A DNA stretch of 64,000 nucleotides, from contig JAQUKY010000008.1 in NCBI GenBank assembly GCA_028718805.1, positions 1 to 64,000 on the forward strand. The letters run 5' to 3'. Under the pieces are notes generated by a model that did not search any database, was not told the DNA's origin, and saw nothing but the letters and a program-made list of their open reading frames with translations. Each line of letters begins with the position of its first letter. Within the stretch, counting starts at the first letter, position 1. Positions 48,602 to 58,329 of this stretch are shown one piece after another. A program made the position numbers and the translations under genes. This DNA comes from Candidatus Nanoarchaeia archaeon. Lineage in GTDB: Archaea; Nanobdellota; Nanobdellia; Pacearchaeales; GW2011-AR1.

Positions 48602-49170
48602 TTATTATGTAGTAGAGGTTATTTTACTATGAAGCAAATGATTTGGGTCGCCAATATTTGGTATTTTGGTGTTTTAATGGTAGTTTAGTGTATATTTTTA
48701 GTTTTGGGTTGCTTTTTGTTGGTGTTTTTTGTAATATTTTGAAAAATACTAGAAAATAACTAGTAATTTTACCCTCTCCCTATGGTTTCGTATGGAAATA
48801 TTTATAAACTAATCAGGGATTTTGAATTAGTTTTTATAATTTTTATTTATAAATATTTATATTATATATTATATATATTATTATATATATTTTGTAGTAT
48901 AACCATTTTTGTTGATTTTTCGAGGATAAGCTGATTTTTTGGTTTTTATATTATTGTTTCTATAGGAAATGGGGGTGTGAGTGTTTTTTTGTTATAATTT
49001 TCGAGTCATATCATTAACCTTTCATTTTTCGAGGACAATTTTTACTCTTTTATTGTTTTCCATGAGAAAGAATGGTGATGATTATTTTAAATTATCAATA
49101 TATTTATAAAGTTGGAATATTTTTATTTTTAACCTATTATTTTTTTATAAAAAAAGTCAAAGGAGGATAA
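48602..49170. other. oriC: Putative chromosomal replication origin
   Basis: A 570-base gene-free region just upstream of orc1/cdc6. It has a very AT-rich, unwinding-type stretch (about 48829-48900, long runs of TATATTA), a sequence shaped like an origin recognition box (GTTTCTATAGGAAATGGGGG at 48956-48975, then TGTG; a GGAAA core followed by a G-string), and three TTTTCGAG copies (48917-48924, 48998-49005, 49026-49033). The region near 48602-48780 is G/T-rich on the plus strand. Confidence 0.65.
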
Positions 49171-50370
49171 ATGAATAACATAGATAAAATTTTTGATTCA
49201 GTGTCTGATAGGAGTTTATTTAAGAATAAACAAACTCTTCAATCTAATTATTCTCCTGAAGATATACCTCATAGGGAAAAGCAGATAGAGCACATAGCCT
49301 CGATTCTTGCGCCAAGTTTGTTAGGCGAAAAGACAAGCAATTTATTTATTTACGGAAAGACCGGAACAGGCAAAACATTATCTGTTCAGCATGTAGCAAA
49401 TGAATTAATGAAAAGGGCAAGGGATTCTAAGGTATTAAGGATAGAGTATCTAAATTGCAAACTAAAAAAAGTTGCAGATACTGAATATAGAATTTTAGCT
49501 GAATTGATTAATAAATTGGGGGGAAGTGTTCCTCCGACAGGACTTCCGACAGACCAGGTTTATTTAAGGTTTTTAGAGATCTTGGAGAAAAGTGATGAGA
49601 AGTTATTAATACTTGTTTTAGATGAAGTGGATCAGGCAGTTAAAAAAATATCTGATAATTTTTTATACAATTTAACGCGCCTTAACTCTGAGTTAAATAA
49701 GATACAAATAACTATCGTAGGAATTAGTAATGATTTAAGGTTTTTAGACAGTCTTGATCCCAGAGTTAGGAGCAGTTTAAGTGAGGAAGAATTAGTTTTT
49801 CCCCCATATAATGCCCTACAATTACAGGATATTCTCAAGAAAAGAGCAGATGAATCATTTAAACCAGGAGTTGTTAGTGAAGGAGTTATTGCTAAATGTG
49901 CTGCCTTTGCTGCAAGAGAACACGGAGATGCTAGAAGGGCTCTTGATTTGTTGAGAGTAGCAGGAGAAATTGCAGAAAGAGAGTCAAGCAGTAAAATAAA
50001 GATAGAACATATAGACAGGGCAAATGATAAAATTGAAAGAGATAAAATTTTAGATATAATTGAAACAGAACCAAAACAATTTCAATTAGTTTTGTATTCT
50101 ATAATTAAATTAATGAAAAAAACAAAAGAGGAGATTTTTACGGGAGATATTTATTCTTATTATCAAGATCTTTGTAAAGAAGTTAAGGTAGATGTTTTAA
50201 CCCAGAGAAGGGTAAGTGATATTTTGGCTGAATTTGATATGCTTGGTTTGATAAACGCGAGGGTTATAAGCAAGGGAAGACAGGGAAGAACGCGTGAAAT
50301 AAAGTTAGCTATTCCAGAGAACATTTTAGGCAAGTGCGAACAAATTTTAGAAGAGTCTTTGAATTTTTAA
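49171..50370 (+). CDS. cdc6: Orc1/Cdc6 replication initiator
   Basis: A 399-residue initiator AAA+ ATPase that binds origins and loads MCM. Walker A YGKTGTGKTLS (about 61-71), Walker B LLILVLDEVDQA, sensor 1 VGISNDLRFLDSLDPRVRSS, sensor 2 HGDARRALDLLRVAGEIAE, and a C-terminal winged helix (DVLTQRRVSDILAEFDMLGL). A strong ribosome-binding site (aaaggagg) precedes ATG 49171. It lies directly after the putative origin and ahead of both polymerase D genes, a typical archaeal replication island. Confidence 0.96.
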   Translation: MNNIDKIFDSVSDRSLFKNKQTLQSNYSPEDIPHREKQIEHIASILAPSLLGEKTSNLFIYGKTGTGKTLSVQHVANELMKRARDSKVLRIEYLNCKLKKVADTEYRILAELINKLGGSVPPTGLPTDQVYLRFLEILEKSDEKLLILVLDEVDQAVKKISDNFLYNLTRLNSELNKIQITIVGISNDLRFLDSLDPRVRSSLSEEELVFPPYNALQLQDILKKRADESFKPGVVSEGVIAKCAAFAAREHGDARRALDLLRVAGEIAERESSSKIKIEHIDRANDKIERDKILDIIETEPKQFQLVLYSIIKLMKKTKEEIFTGDIYSYYQDLCKEVKVDVLTQRRVSDILAEFDMLGLINARVISKGRQGRTREIKLAIPENILGKCEQILEESLNF

Positions 50371-50385
50371 ATATTTAAATTTATT

Positions 50386-51975
50386 ATGAGAAAACAGAAA
50401 ATGTCAGAAAACATAATTAAATTATTTATAAAAAAAGGATTTTTACTTGATAAAGAAATGCTGGATTTTTTTAATCAGTTAGAAAACGAGGATGTTGCTA
50501 ATGGGATATTGGACAAAATACAAGCATCTTCTGGGGAAAAACTAATAACCAGAAGTTTGATCAATAACAATCTAGATAAAATAAAACCGGTTTTTAATGA
50601 GTTAGATAATGAAAAGCAAAAATTAGTTGAAAGGTTTTTTGTCAATGTTTCTGTTTCTGTTGAGGTTAAAAAAGAGACGAGAATCGAGAATATAAATCCA
50701 AAAGAACGCAGAGTAATCAAGAAAACAATTCCCTCAAAAATAAAAGTTCTTTCTTCTCCCATAGTCCAAGACCAAAAATTAGAAGTAAAAGATTTTGTAA
50801 GGCATTTCAGGAATAGGTATAATTTCTTTAAGAAGATATTGCAGGAAAGGACGGAATTAGAAGGATTGACTTCTATTGATAAAATCTCTGTTAATCGGGC
50901 GTTTTCAATAATCGCAATGGTTACCAATAAATCCATTACTAAAAATAAAAACCTGATTTTGGAAGTAGAAGATTTGACTGGAAAAACCAAACTTCTTATT
51001 ACTAAAACAAAAGAAGAGATATTTGAAAAATCAAAAGAAATTGTTTTAGACGATGTTATTGGATTTAAATGCAGCGGAACAAGGGATTTTTTGTTTGTTA
51101 ATGATTTATTTTATCCAGATTCTTGTCTGGACAATAAAAAGAGATTAAATGAAGAAGTTTATGCTTTGTTTATATCTGATATTCATGTTGGCAGCGTTAA
51201 TTTTTTGGAGGAAAATTTTACTAGATTTATAAAATGGTTAAATGGGGAGGGATGCAATGAAGAACAAAAAGAGGTATTGAAAAAAATAAAATACTTATTC
51301 GTTGTTGGGGATAGCATTGATGGAGTGGGGGTATATCCCGGCCAAGAAAAGGGCCTGGCTATAAAAGACATAAAAGACCAGTATAAAAAATTAGCAGAAT
51401 TTTATAAAAAAATTCCTAAGCACATGAATATTATCCAATGTGCAGGACAACACGATGCAGTAAGAGTAGCTGAGCCACAGCCACCAATTGGAGAAGATTT
51501 TGCAGAATCTTTAACTAAAATTGAAAATTTATACTTGATTAGCAATCCTGGATTAATTGAAATCGAAGGAGGAGAACAAGAAGGTTTTAAGGTTTTAATG
51601 TATCACGGAGCAAGCATGCACGGTTTAATAAATGAAATAGAAGAATTAAAATTAAGTAATGCTCACCATACTCCAGCCAAAGTTGTCCAGCATTTGTTAA
51701 AAAGAAGACATCTTGCACCTATCCATGGAGCTGCTATCTACATTCCAAATCCATTAGAAGATTCAATGGTTATAAGGCAGGTCCCAGACATTATCGCGAC
51801 AGGAGATTTACATAAGGTTGATGTTGAAGTCTATAATAATATCCTCATTATATGTTCTAGTTGCTGGCAGTCTATAACTCCCTTTGAAGAAAAAATGGGA
51901 AATCAGCCGGATTATTGTAAGGTGCCTATGTTAAATCTTAAAACAAGGGAGATAAAAATACTTGACTTTGAATAA
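50386..51975 (+). CDS. polB: DNA polymerase D small subunit DP1
   Basis: A 529-residue exonuclease subunit of the replicative polymerase D. The first 190 residues are a variable region plus an OB-fold (about 165-225); the calcineurin-like phosphoesterase domain follows with SDIHVGS (about 265), VVGDSIDGVG (about 307), CAGQHDAVR (about 353), YHGASMHG (about 405) and TGDLHKVDVE (about 472). It follows cdc6 by 15 nt and precedes DP2 by 40 nt, so all three are likely co-transcribed. ATG 50401 is an alternative start. Confidence 0.95.
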   Translation: MRKQKMSENIIKLFIKKGFLLDKEMLDFFNQLENEDVANGILDKIQASSGEKLITRSLINNNLDKIKPVFNELDNEKQKLVERFFVNVSVSVEVKKETRIENINPKERRVIKKTIPSKIKVLSSPIVQDQKLEVKDFVRHFRNRYNFFKKILQERTELEGLTSIDKISVNRAFSIIAMVTNKSITKNKNLILEVEDLTGKTKLLITKTKEEIFEKSKEIVLDDVIGFKCSGTRDFLFVNDLFYPDSCLDNKKRLNEEVYALFISDIHVGSVNFLEENFTRFIKWLNGEGCNEEQKEVLKKIKYLFVVGDSIDGVGVYPGQEKGLAIKDIKDQYKKLAEFYKKIPKHMNIIQCAGQHDAVRVAEPQPPIGEDFAESLTKIENLYLISNPGLIEIEGGEQEGFKVLMYHGASMHGLINEIEELKLSNAHHTPAKVVQHLLKRRHLAPIHGAAIYIPNPLEDSMVIRQVPDIIATGDLHKVDVEVYNNILIICSSCWQSITPFEEKMGNQPDYCKVPMLNLKTREIKILDFE

Positions 51976-52015
51976 AAAATGGAAAATATAATAAATAAAT
52001 TGGGAGAAATTCAAA

Positions 52016-55000
52016 ATGGGTAATGGGTATTTGCCTGAGACAGAAAAATACTTTGCAGAATTAGGCAGAGAAATTCAAAAGAATTATGAAATTGCTGAGC
52101 AGGCGAGAGGCAAGGGTTTTGATCCCGTAGATAAAGTAGAAGTTTCATTGGCATTGACAATGGCTGCGAAGGTAGTAAGGCTTATTGCAACTTTATATCC
52201 CCAATTAGACAGAGAGGATATTATTAATCGAATTTTAGAACTTGAAAAACAACATGGTGCTTTGGATTCAAGTGTTGCTTTTAAGATTGCAGAAGAAATT
52301 TCTATGCAAAAATACTGCCAGTTTAAGGATCAGCTCGAAGCAATTGATGCAGGAATAAGAATTGGTTTTGCATATATAACTCTAGGAGTTGTAAGCAGCC
52401 CTATTGAAGGTTATACTGGAATAAAAACAGGAAAAACCCAAGATGGAAAAACTTATGTTAAAGCATTTTTCTCTGGACCTATTAGGAGCGCGGGAACAAC
52501 TGCAACCTGTGTTGCTTTGATTTTGATTGATTATTTGAGGCAGTTGTTTGGATATGCTAGGTTTGATCCTGTTGAAAAAGAATGCAAGAGAATTGTTACA
52601 GAATTATATGATTATCATGAAAGAGTTACTAATCTGCAATATCTGCCTACTGAAGAAGAAGTTTATTTTCTTGTTAAAAATTTACCAATTCAGATAGCAG
52701 GAGATCCTACAGAAGACAAAGAAGTAAGTAATTATAAAAATTTGGAAAGAGTAGAAACCGATTTTATAAGGGGAGGGTTGTGTCTTGCTTTGGGAGAGGG
52801 ATTAGCGCAAAAAGCTGCAAAGGGGCTTAGAATCTTGAAGGGATTGCAAAGAAATGGTTTTAAAATAGATGATTGGGATTGGCTTGAAAAATACGTTGAG
52901 TTGCATGAGAGAAGGCAGCAGGGAAAGACAGATGCTTCTCCGACTTATATTAAAGATTTAGTTGCAGGAAGGCCTGTTTTTGGACATCCTGGAAAAGGAT
53001 TTAGGTTTAGATATGGGAGAAGCAGGGATGCAGGATTTTCAGGAGTCTCTGTTCATCCTGCTACAATGGCTGTTACAAATGATTTTATTGCTGCAGGAAC
53101 TCAATTAAAAATTGAAAAACCAACCAAGGGGTGTGTTGTAATGTGTTGTGATTCTATTGATGGGCCAATTGTTAAATTAGAAAATGGAAATGTGAAAAAA
53201 TTAGATAATTACGAGGAGACAAAAACTCTATATAAAGAAATTAAGGAGATAATCTATTTGGGGGATATGCTATTTCCTTTAGGAGATGTTATTAACAGGA
53301 ATGCGGTGTTGCCAAAGCCAGGATATGTTGAGGAGTGGTGGGGTTTAGAGTTGGAAAAAGCAATTGGAAATAAGGAATTAAAAGAAAATGGATTAATCAA
53401 AGAACAAGAGATTGTAAACAGGAATTATAGAAATGTAGATATAGAAGAAGCAATTGAATTATCTGAGAAATATGAAGTCCCATTACATCCAGAGCATATT
53501 TTTTATTGGACTCAGATTTCTTGGGAAGAGTTCTTAGGAGTTATTGACTGGTTTAATCATTCAAGAATTATTGAGTATAAATTAATATTTCCTTATAACA
53601 AGAATGAAAAAGAAAGATTTCAGAAAGGAAAAAGGGCACTGGAATTATTAGGAGTTCCTCATTTGGTTGGCATCGAGAATGTCATCCTAGAAAAAAAAGA
53701 AACACAAGCCTTATTATTGAATTTTGGTTTTGAAATTGATTTTTTAGGAGAATTAAGTATTAATTTTGATCTTAGGAATTATAATGATAAAATTTTAGAA
53801 TTAAATAAAGATGAAGATAAAAATAAGGGAAGTAGCAGTGAGGGGAAGATTGTATTGGAGATTATAAACAAACTAAGCAAATTTAAAATTAAGGATAAGG
53901 CAGGAGAATTTATAGGAACCAGAATGGGCAGGCCTGAAAAAGCTAAGCTAAGAAAATTAACAGGAAGTCCAAGTGTTTTGTTCCCTATTGGAAATGAAGG
54001 AGGAAGATTAAGAAGTGTTAATGAGGCAGTCAGTGTGGGTTATGTTAACTCCACATTTCCTTTTAATTATTGCAATAAATGTAAAAAAGAAAGCATATAT
54101 CGAATTTGCGAGGATTGCAATGAAAAAACAGAGAAAAAATACTTTTGCAGGTCTTGCAATAAAGAAATTACAGAAAAATGCCAGTTACATGATAGAAAAG
54201 ATAATTTTAAAGAAACAAGATTGGATGTAAAACATTATTTTGAAAAAGCTGTTGAAAAATTAGGTCTTTTTAGAATAGAGGTTCCTGTTTTAATTAAAGG
54301 GGTTAGGGGAACGAGTTCTGAAAGTCATAATATGGAAAACTTAAGCAAGGGAATTTTAAGATCTAAATATGGGCTTTGTGTAAATAAAGATGGGACAATA
54401 CGGTATGATATGACTGAATTGCCTTTAACTCATTTTAAACCAAAAGAAATTGAAGTAAGTATTGAAAAATTAAAAGAATTGGGTTATGAAAAGGATTACC
54501 TTGAAAATGAATTGATTAATGAAGAACAAATTTTAGAATTAAAGCCCCATGACATAATTATTCCATGCAATAACCTGGCAGGAGATGATAAAGCAGATGA
54601 TGTTTTTGTTAAAGCGGCTAATTTTATAGACGAGCTTTTAATTAGGCTTTATGGATTGCCTGCATTTTACAATGTTAAAAACAGAAATGATTTGATTGGA
54701 AAATTAGGGGTTTGTATGGCCCCGCATAATTGCGCAGGGGTTATTTCAAGGATAATTGGTTTCTCAAAAGTACAGGGACTATTAGCAAGTCCATACATGC
54801 ATGCTGCCATGAGAAGAGATTGCGATGGAGATGAGGCTGCTTTAATGTTATTGCTAGATGTTTTAATTAATTTTTCTAGGAAGTTTCTTCCTGCGCATAG
54901 AGGAGGAACTCAGGACGCTCCACTTGTTTTAAATGGACAAATTCATGCAAAAGAAGTTGATGATCAAATTTTAGATTTTGAGTTAGTTAATGGTTATCCT

Positions 55001-55570
55001 TTAGAATTGTATGAAAAAGCTGAAAAAAGATTGCATTCTAAAGAGGTTCAAATTGAAAGTGTTAAAAAAAGACTAAAAGGAGGTAAAGATCCGTTTGTTA
55101 ATTTAGGATTTACTCATAGTACGAGCAATTTTAATGATGGAGCTACTTGCAGTTCTTACAAAACTCTTCCAACTATGCAGGAAAAAGTAAAAGCACAAAT
55201 GGATTTGTGTGTTAAACTAAGAAGCGTTGACCAGGGGGATGTTGCAAGGCTAATAATTGACAGACATTTTATGAGAGATTTAAAAGGAAATTTAAGAAAG
55301 TTTTCACAACAAGGATTTAGATGCAGTACTTGCAATACAATTTATAGAAGGCCACCTCTTTCTGGAAAATGCGAGTGCGGAGGAAGAATAATTTTTACAA
55401 TTTCTTATGGAAGCATTGTGAAATATCTAGAGCCTGCTTTGGATTTAACAAGGAATTTTGATGTTCCTGCTTATATTAAACAGGATTTGGAACTAACCAA
55501 AAGATATATTGAAAGTATTTTTGGGAAGGATAATGAAAAACAGGAGAGCATGGATAAGTGGTTTGGGTAG
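52016..55570 (+). CDS. polC: DNA polymerase D large subunit DP2
   Basis: The 1184-residue catalytic subunit of archaeal polymerase D, with a two double-psi beta-barrel active site. Seen: GPIRSAGTTATCVALILIDY, RYGRSRDAGFSGVSVHPAT, a zinc-binding stretch with repeated CxxC pairs (about 686-724), the catalytic MRRDCDGDEAALMLLLDVL (about 933) with AHRGGTQDAPLVLNGQ, a second zinc finger (CSTCNTIYRR ... CECGG, about 1101-1122) and a C-terminal PIP-box-like QESMDKWFG that would bind PCNA. No intein interrupts it. Length is normal. Confidence 0.97.
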   Translation: MGNGYLPETEKYFAELGREIQKNYEIAEQARGKGFDPVDKVEVSLALTMAAKVVRLIATLYPQLDREDIINRILELEKQHGALDSSVAFKIAEEISMQKYCQFKDQLEAIDAGIRIGFAYITLGVVSSPIEGYTGIKTGKTQDGKTYVKAFFSGPIRSAGTTATCVALILIDYLRQLFGYARFDPVEKECKRIVTELYDYHERVTNLQYLPTEEEVYFLVKNLPIQIAGDPTEDKEVSNYKNLERVETDFIRGGLCLALGEGLAQKAAKGLRILKGLQRNGFKIDDWDWLEKYVELHERRQQGKTDASPTYIKDLVAGRPVFGHPGKGFRFRYGRSRDAGFSGVSVHPATMAVTNDFIAAGTQLKIEKPTKGCVVMCCDSIDGPIVKLENGNVKKLDNYEETKTLYKEIKEIIYLGDMLFPLGDVINRNAVLPKPGYVEEWWGLELEKAIGNKELKENGLIKEQEIVNRNYRNVDIEEAIELSEKYEVPLHPEHIFYWTQISWEEFLGVIDWFNHSRIIEYKLIFPYNKNEKERFQKGKRALELLGVPHLVGIENVILEKKETQALLLNFGFEIDFLGELSINFDLRNYNDKILELNKDEDKNKGSSSEGKIVLEIINKLSKFKIKDKAGEFIGTRMGRPEKAKLRKLTGSPSVLFPIGNEGGRLRSVNEAVSVGYVNSTFPFNYCNKCKKESIYRICEDCNEKTEKKYFCRSCNKEITEKCQLHDRKDNFKETRLDVKHYFEKAVEKLGLFRIEVPVLIKGVRGTSSESHNMENLSKGILRSKYGLCVNKDGTIRYDMTELPLTHFKPKEIEVSIEKLKELGYEKDYLENELINEEQILELKPHDIIIPCNNLAGDDKADDVFVKAANFIDELLIRLYGLPAFYNVKNRNDLIGKLGVCMAPHNCAGVISRIIGFSKVQGLLASPYMHAAMRRDCDGDEAALMLLLDVLINFSRKFLPAHRGGTQDAPLVLNGQIHAKEVDDQILDFELVNGYPLELYEKAEKRLHSKEVQIESVKKRLKGGKDPFVNLGFTHSTSNFNDGATCSSYKTLPTMQEKVKAQMDLCVKLRSVDQGDVARLIIDRHFMRDLKGNLRKFSQQGFRCSTCNTIYRRPPLSGKCECGGRIIFTISYGSIVKYLEPALDLTRNFDVPAYIKQDLELTKRYIESIFGKDNEKQESMDKWFG

Positions 55571-55661
55571 AAAATTATTTTTAAAATATATTTTTGATTA
55601 TCATTTAGTTTAAAAAGCCAGGAGGTTTTTTTGATTTGAAAAAGGAGAGAAAAAAGGGAAA

Positions 55662-57029
55662 ATGAGCGGGATTGTTGGGGTATATTCTGTAGATGGCAAA
55701 AATGTTGCAGATGAATTATTAATGGGCGTTGTTGCTCTGCAACACAGAGGAGAAGAAGGGTGTGGGATTAGTGTTGAAAGAAAACCGGGATTTTATACTC
55801 CTAAAGAAAGAAAACTTGCATATTATTTTTTCAGAGACTTTTTTGGAGGATTAAAGGGTTTAAGAGAAAAAACCTCTTCTTTTGCTATAGGTCATACTCT
55901 TTATGAAGACTCAGGAGGATTACAGCCAGTTGAAGAATGGGGGGAAAAACATTTAATTTCTGTTGCAATGGATGGTGTGCTTTTGGGATTTGGTGGAAAA
56001 AACGATTCTGTAATGAGAGCTTTATTTTCAAGATATTTAGATGAAACTAGTGATTTTTATGATGCTGGAAATAAATTAATGGAAAAATTAAGAGGAAAAG
56101 GTTCTTATTGTGTTGTATCTTTAGTTAAAGATAAGGATGGAGGAGATACTAGTTTGGTTGCGTTTAGAGATCCCAAAGGGATAAAACCTTATTGTTTGGG
56201 AAAAAAGGAAGATAAATACATTGTTGCTTCTGAAAGTAAATCTTTAGACGGGATTGAAGCAGATTTTATAAGAGATATTGAGCCAGGGGAAATGATTGTT
56301 ATAAACAAAAACGGGCTGAGTTCTAAAAAATTAGTTGAGGATAAACATGCCCATTGTTTTTTTGAGTGGATTTATTTTGCAGATCCTACTTCTGTAATTG
56401 AAGGAAAGGATGTTCTGGAAGTCAGAAAAGAATTGGGAAGAAGATTAGCAAGGAGATATGTAAGCAGAGTTGATGTTGATTTAGTTATGGCAAGCCCTGA
56501 CTCTGGGAGAGGGGTAGCTATTGGTTTTCAACAAGAATTAAGTAAAATAAAAAATAGATTTATTCCATATGAGGAAGCTGCTATAAAAAATCCTGGATCC
56601 AAAAGAACTTTTCAAGTTGAGAATGAAGAGGAAAGAAAGCTTGCCGCAAATGTTAAATTTTTTATGAATAAGAAAGTTGTTCAGGGAAAAAATGTTGCTG
56701 TTGGAGATGATAGTATTGTGAGGGGAACTGTTTTTAGAGATGGTATGATATACAAATTAAGAAAATCTAAAGCAGAGAAGATTTATCCTATCATTTCTTG
56801 TCCGGCATTACTTCATGCTTGTATAACTGATCCTCGAGGGAGAAATTTTGCAGCTTATGGTTTAAAAGGGACAATAGAGGAAATTGGGGAACAAGTTGCC
56901 AAAGAAATAAATGCAGATTTTGTTTGTTATCCTACTGTGAAAGATATGATAGAATCTGTTGGTTTAGAAGATATTTGTAAGGCATGCATTGATGGAGAAT
57001 TTCCTGTTAATGAAGAATTTTGGAAATAA
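55662..57029 (+). CDS. purF: PurF-like protein with a degenerate glutaminase domain
   Basis: A 455-residue homologue of glutamine PRPP amidotransferase. The phosphoribosyltransferase half is intact: PRPP motif NVAVGDDSIVRGTVFRDGM and C-terminal CKACIDGEFPV. In the N-terminal Ntn-glutaminase half the nucleophile is lost: the protein begins MSGIVGVYS rather than MCGIVG. The glutamine-binding arginine of the IGHxRY motif is replaced (IGHTLYEDSG, L80), and the AHNG motif reads AMDGVL (D104). So it probably cannot release ammonia from glutamine; it may use free ammonia, serine chemistry, or have another role. No other purine genes are in the window. Confidence 0.88.
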   Translation: MSGIVGVYSVDGKNVADELLMGVVALQHRGEEGCGISVERKPGFYTPKERKLAYYFFRDFFGGLKGLREKTSSFAIGHTLYEDSGGLQPVEEWGEKHLISVAMDGVLLGFGGKNDSVMRALFSRYLDETSDFYDAGNKLMEKLRGKGSYCVVSLVKDKDGGDTSLVAFRDPKGIKPYCLGKKEDKYIVASESKSLDGIEADFIRDIEPGEMIVINKNGLSSKKLVEDKHAHCFFEWIYFADPTSVIEGKDVLEVRKELGRRLARRYVSRVDVDLVMASPDSGRGVAIGFQQELSKIKNRFIPYEEAAIKNPGSKRTFQVENEEERKLAANVKFFMNKKVVQGKNVAVGDDSIVRGTVFRDGMIYKLRKSKAEKIYPIISCPALLHACITDPRGRNFAAYGLKGTIEEIGEQVAKEINADFVCYPTVKDMIESVGLEDICKACIDGEFPVNEEFWK

Positions 57030-58241
57030 TCATAATAAGTAAATCAAGATAGTCGGTAACATCAAGCAGCCCATTAAATGAGTTCTTCTGACTCCAACAT
57101 GAATGCATACAAGCCCTGTAAATGTTGATACGATAAAGACTAAAAATCCCAGAAATCCTGAGAAAATTAATATAACCATACTTAAGAAAATTAAAATTCC
57201 TAAGGACAGTCTATTGTAACTTATTTTTGAAATATGCTTTGAAAACATTTTAGCTATAAAAATGGTTAAAAAGAAAGCTAAAATTCCTGAAATTAAAACT
57301 GCTGCTAGAATAATTAATAAATTATTTAATGAAAAGGTTTCAAGAAGCTTTGAAATTGCAGCAGCACTCCCTGTGCGTGATTTTTGGATTGTATAAAGAG
57401 TTACAAAAGACAATCCCATTACAATTGTGTTTATGCTTCCAAGAAGAATTAAAAATTCTTTTCTGTCTAAATCTCCTGTAACTTCGCTTCCGATAACTGC
57501 TGCCTGTCCGCTTCCTAAACCTGGAAGAAAAGAGCATAATGGGGAGGCTATTAGTGATGCTAAGATGCTTTTTGCTATGCTTTTCTTTTTAATTTTTAAT
57601 TTTCTTAATTTTATTATTCTTTGATTGGGAAGTTTTTGTTTTTTTGAGATGCTTGTTATTAAACTTGAAGCTCCAAACAATCCTGTTAAAAGAGGAAGAA
57701 GAGGTTCTTTTAAGTTTAAATTTAAACTTGCTATCCCTAAAAATCCTGCAAGAAAAAATATTATTATTGCCCATAATCTATTATTTTTTTCAAAATAAAA
57801 TAAAAAACAAGAGGCAAGAATCAATATAAGTGGCATGATTTTTAGTGCATAATCATAGATAGTTGGAAGAAAGAAAATAAATAATGGAGAGAATAATAAA
57901 ATTAGAATAATTCCTATAATGCTTCCAAATAAAGTTAAAATAACTGCGCCATAACCCTCTCCTTTTATTAGCATTTCATGCCCTGGCAAAACAGATAAAA
58001 CAGAATCCTCATCAGGCGCTCCTAGGAAAATTGAAGGCACAAAATCAACAAAAGTATGAGTTATTGACAAAGAAACTATAAAAACGACTAAGATGATTGG
58101 AGAAAATCCTGCAAAATATCCTGCTGTCACAAGTGAGAGGAGGAAGAAAGCAACAAGATTTATATGAATGCCAGGAATGAGGCCTGTTATTGAGCCTATA
58201 ATGACTCCTATAATCAATGCTAAAATTATTTCTATTATCAT
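57030..58241 (-). CDS. TctA-like membrane protein (COG1784)
   Basis: A 403-residue, very hydrophobic protein with about 10-11 TM helices, related to the permease of tripartite tricarboxylate transporters. The repeated family motif appears as GSITGLIPGIHINLVAFFLL near the N-terminus and SPLCSFLPGLGSGQAAVIG near residue 235, with FVPSIFLGAPDEDSVLSVLP between. Archaeal members stand alone without TctB/TctC partners, as here. Substrate unknown. Its stop is directly next to the PurF-like gene's stop (convergent, 1-base spacing). Confidence 0.85.
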   Translation of the reverse strand: MIIEIILALIIGVIIGSITGLIPGIHINLVAFFLLSLVTAGYFAGFSPIILVVFIVSLSITHTFVDFVPSIFLGAPDEDSVLSVLPGHEMLIKGEGYGAVILTLFGSIIGIILILLFSPLFIFFLPTIYDYALKIMPLILILASCFLFYFEKNNRLWAIIIFFLAGFLGIASLNLNLKEPLLPLLTGLFGASSLITSISKKQKLPNQRIIKLRKLKIKKKSIAKSILASLIASPLCSFLPGLGSGQAAVIGSEVTGDLDRKEFLILLGSINTIVMGLSFVTLYTIQKSRTGSAAAISKLLETFSLNNLLIILAAVLISGILAFFLTIFIAKMFSKHISKISYNRLSLGILIFLSMVILIFSGFLGFLVFIVSTFTGLVCIHVGVRRTHLMGCLMLPTILIYLL

Positions 58242-58291
58242 TAATTTTTAACAATAGCAATATTTAAAAAGATTATAGAGATGATTTTATT

Positions 58292-58329
58292 GAGGTGATG
58301 GTTTGAGTCACCTTAGACTTCTATTTAAA
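58292..58329 (+). promoter_or_regulatory. GAGGTGATGGT leader, second copy
   Basis: GAGGTGATGGT (58292-58302) lies about 25 nt after TATA-like atatttaaaaag; AGGTG can pair with CACCT (58309-58313). The start codon of the aminopeptidase follows at 58330. Same 11-mer as at 172-182. Confidence 0.5.

Noticed and set aside
48630..48689. 19-codon ORF inside the putative origin
   Set aside because: Lies in G/T-rich origin-like sequence and has no ribosome-binding site.
52016..55570. Intein in DP2, common in archaeal polymerases
   Set aside because: The reading frame and motif spacing are continuous and the length is normal.
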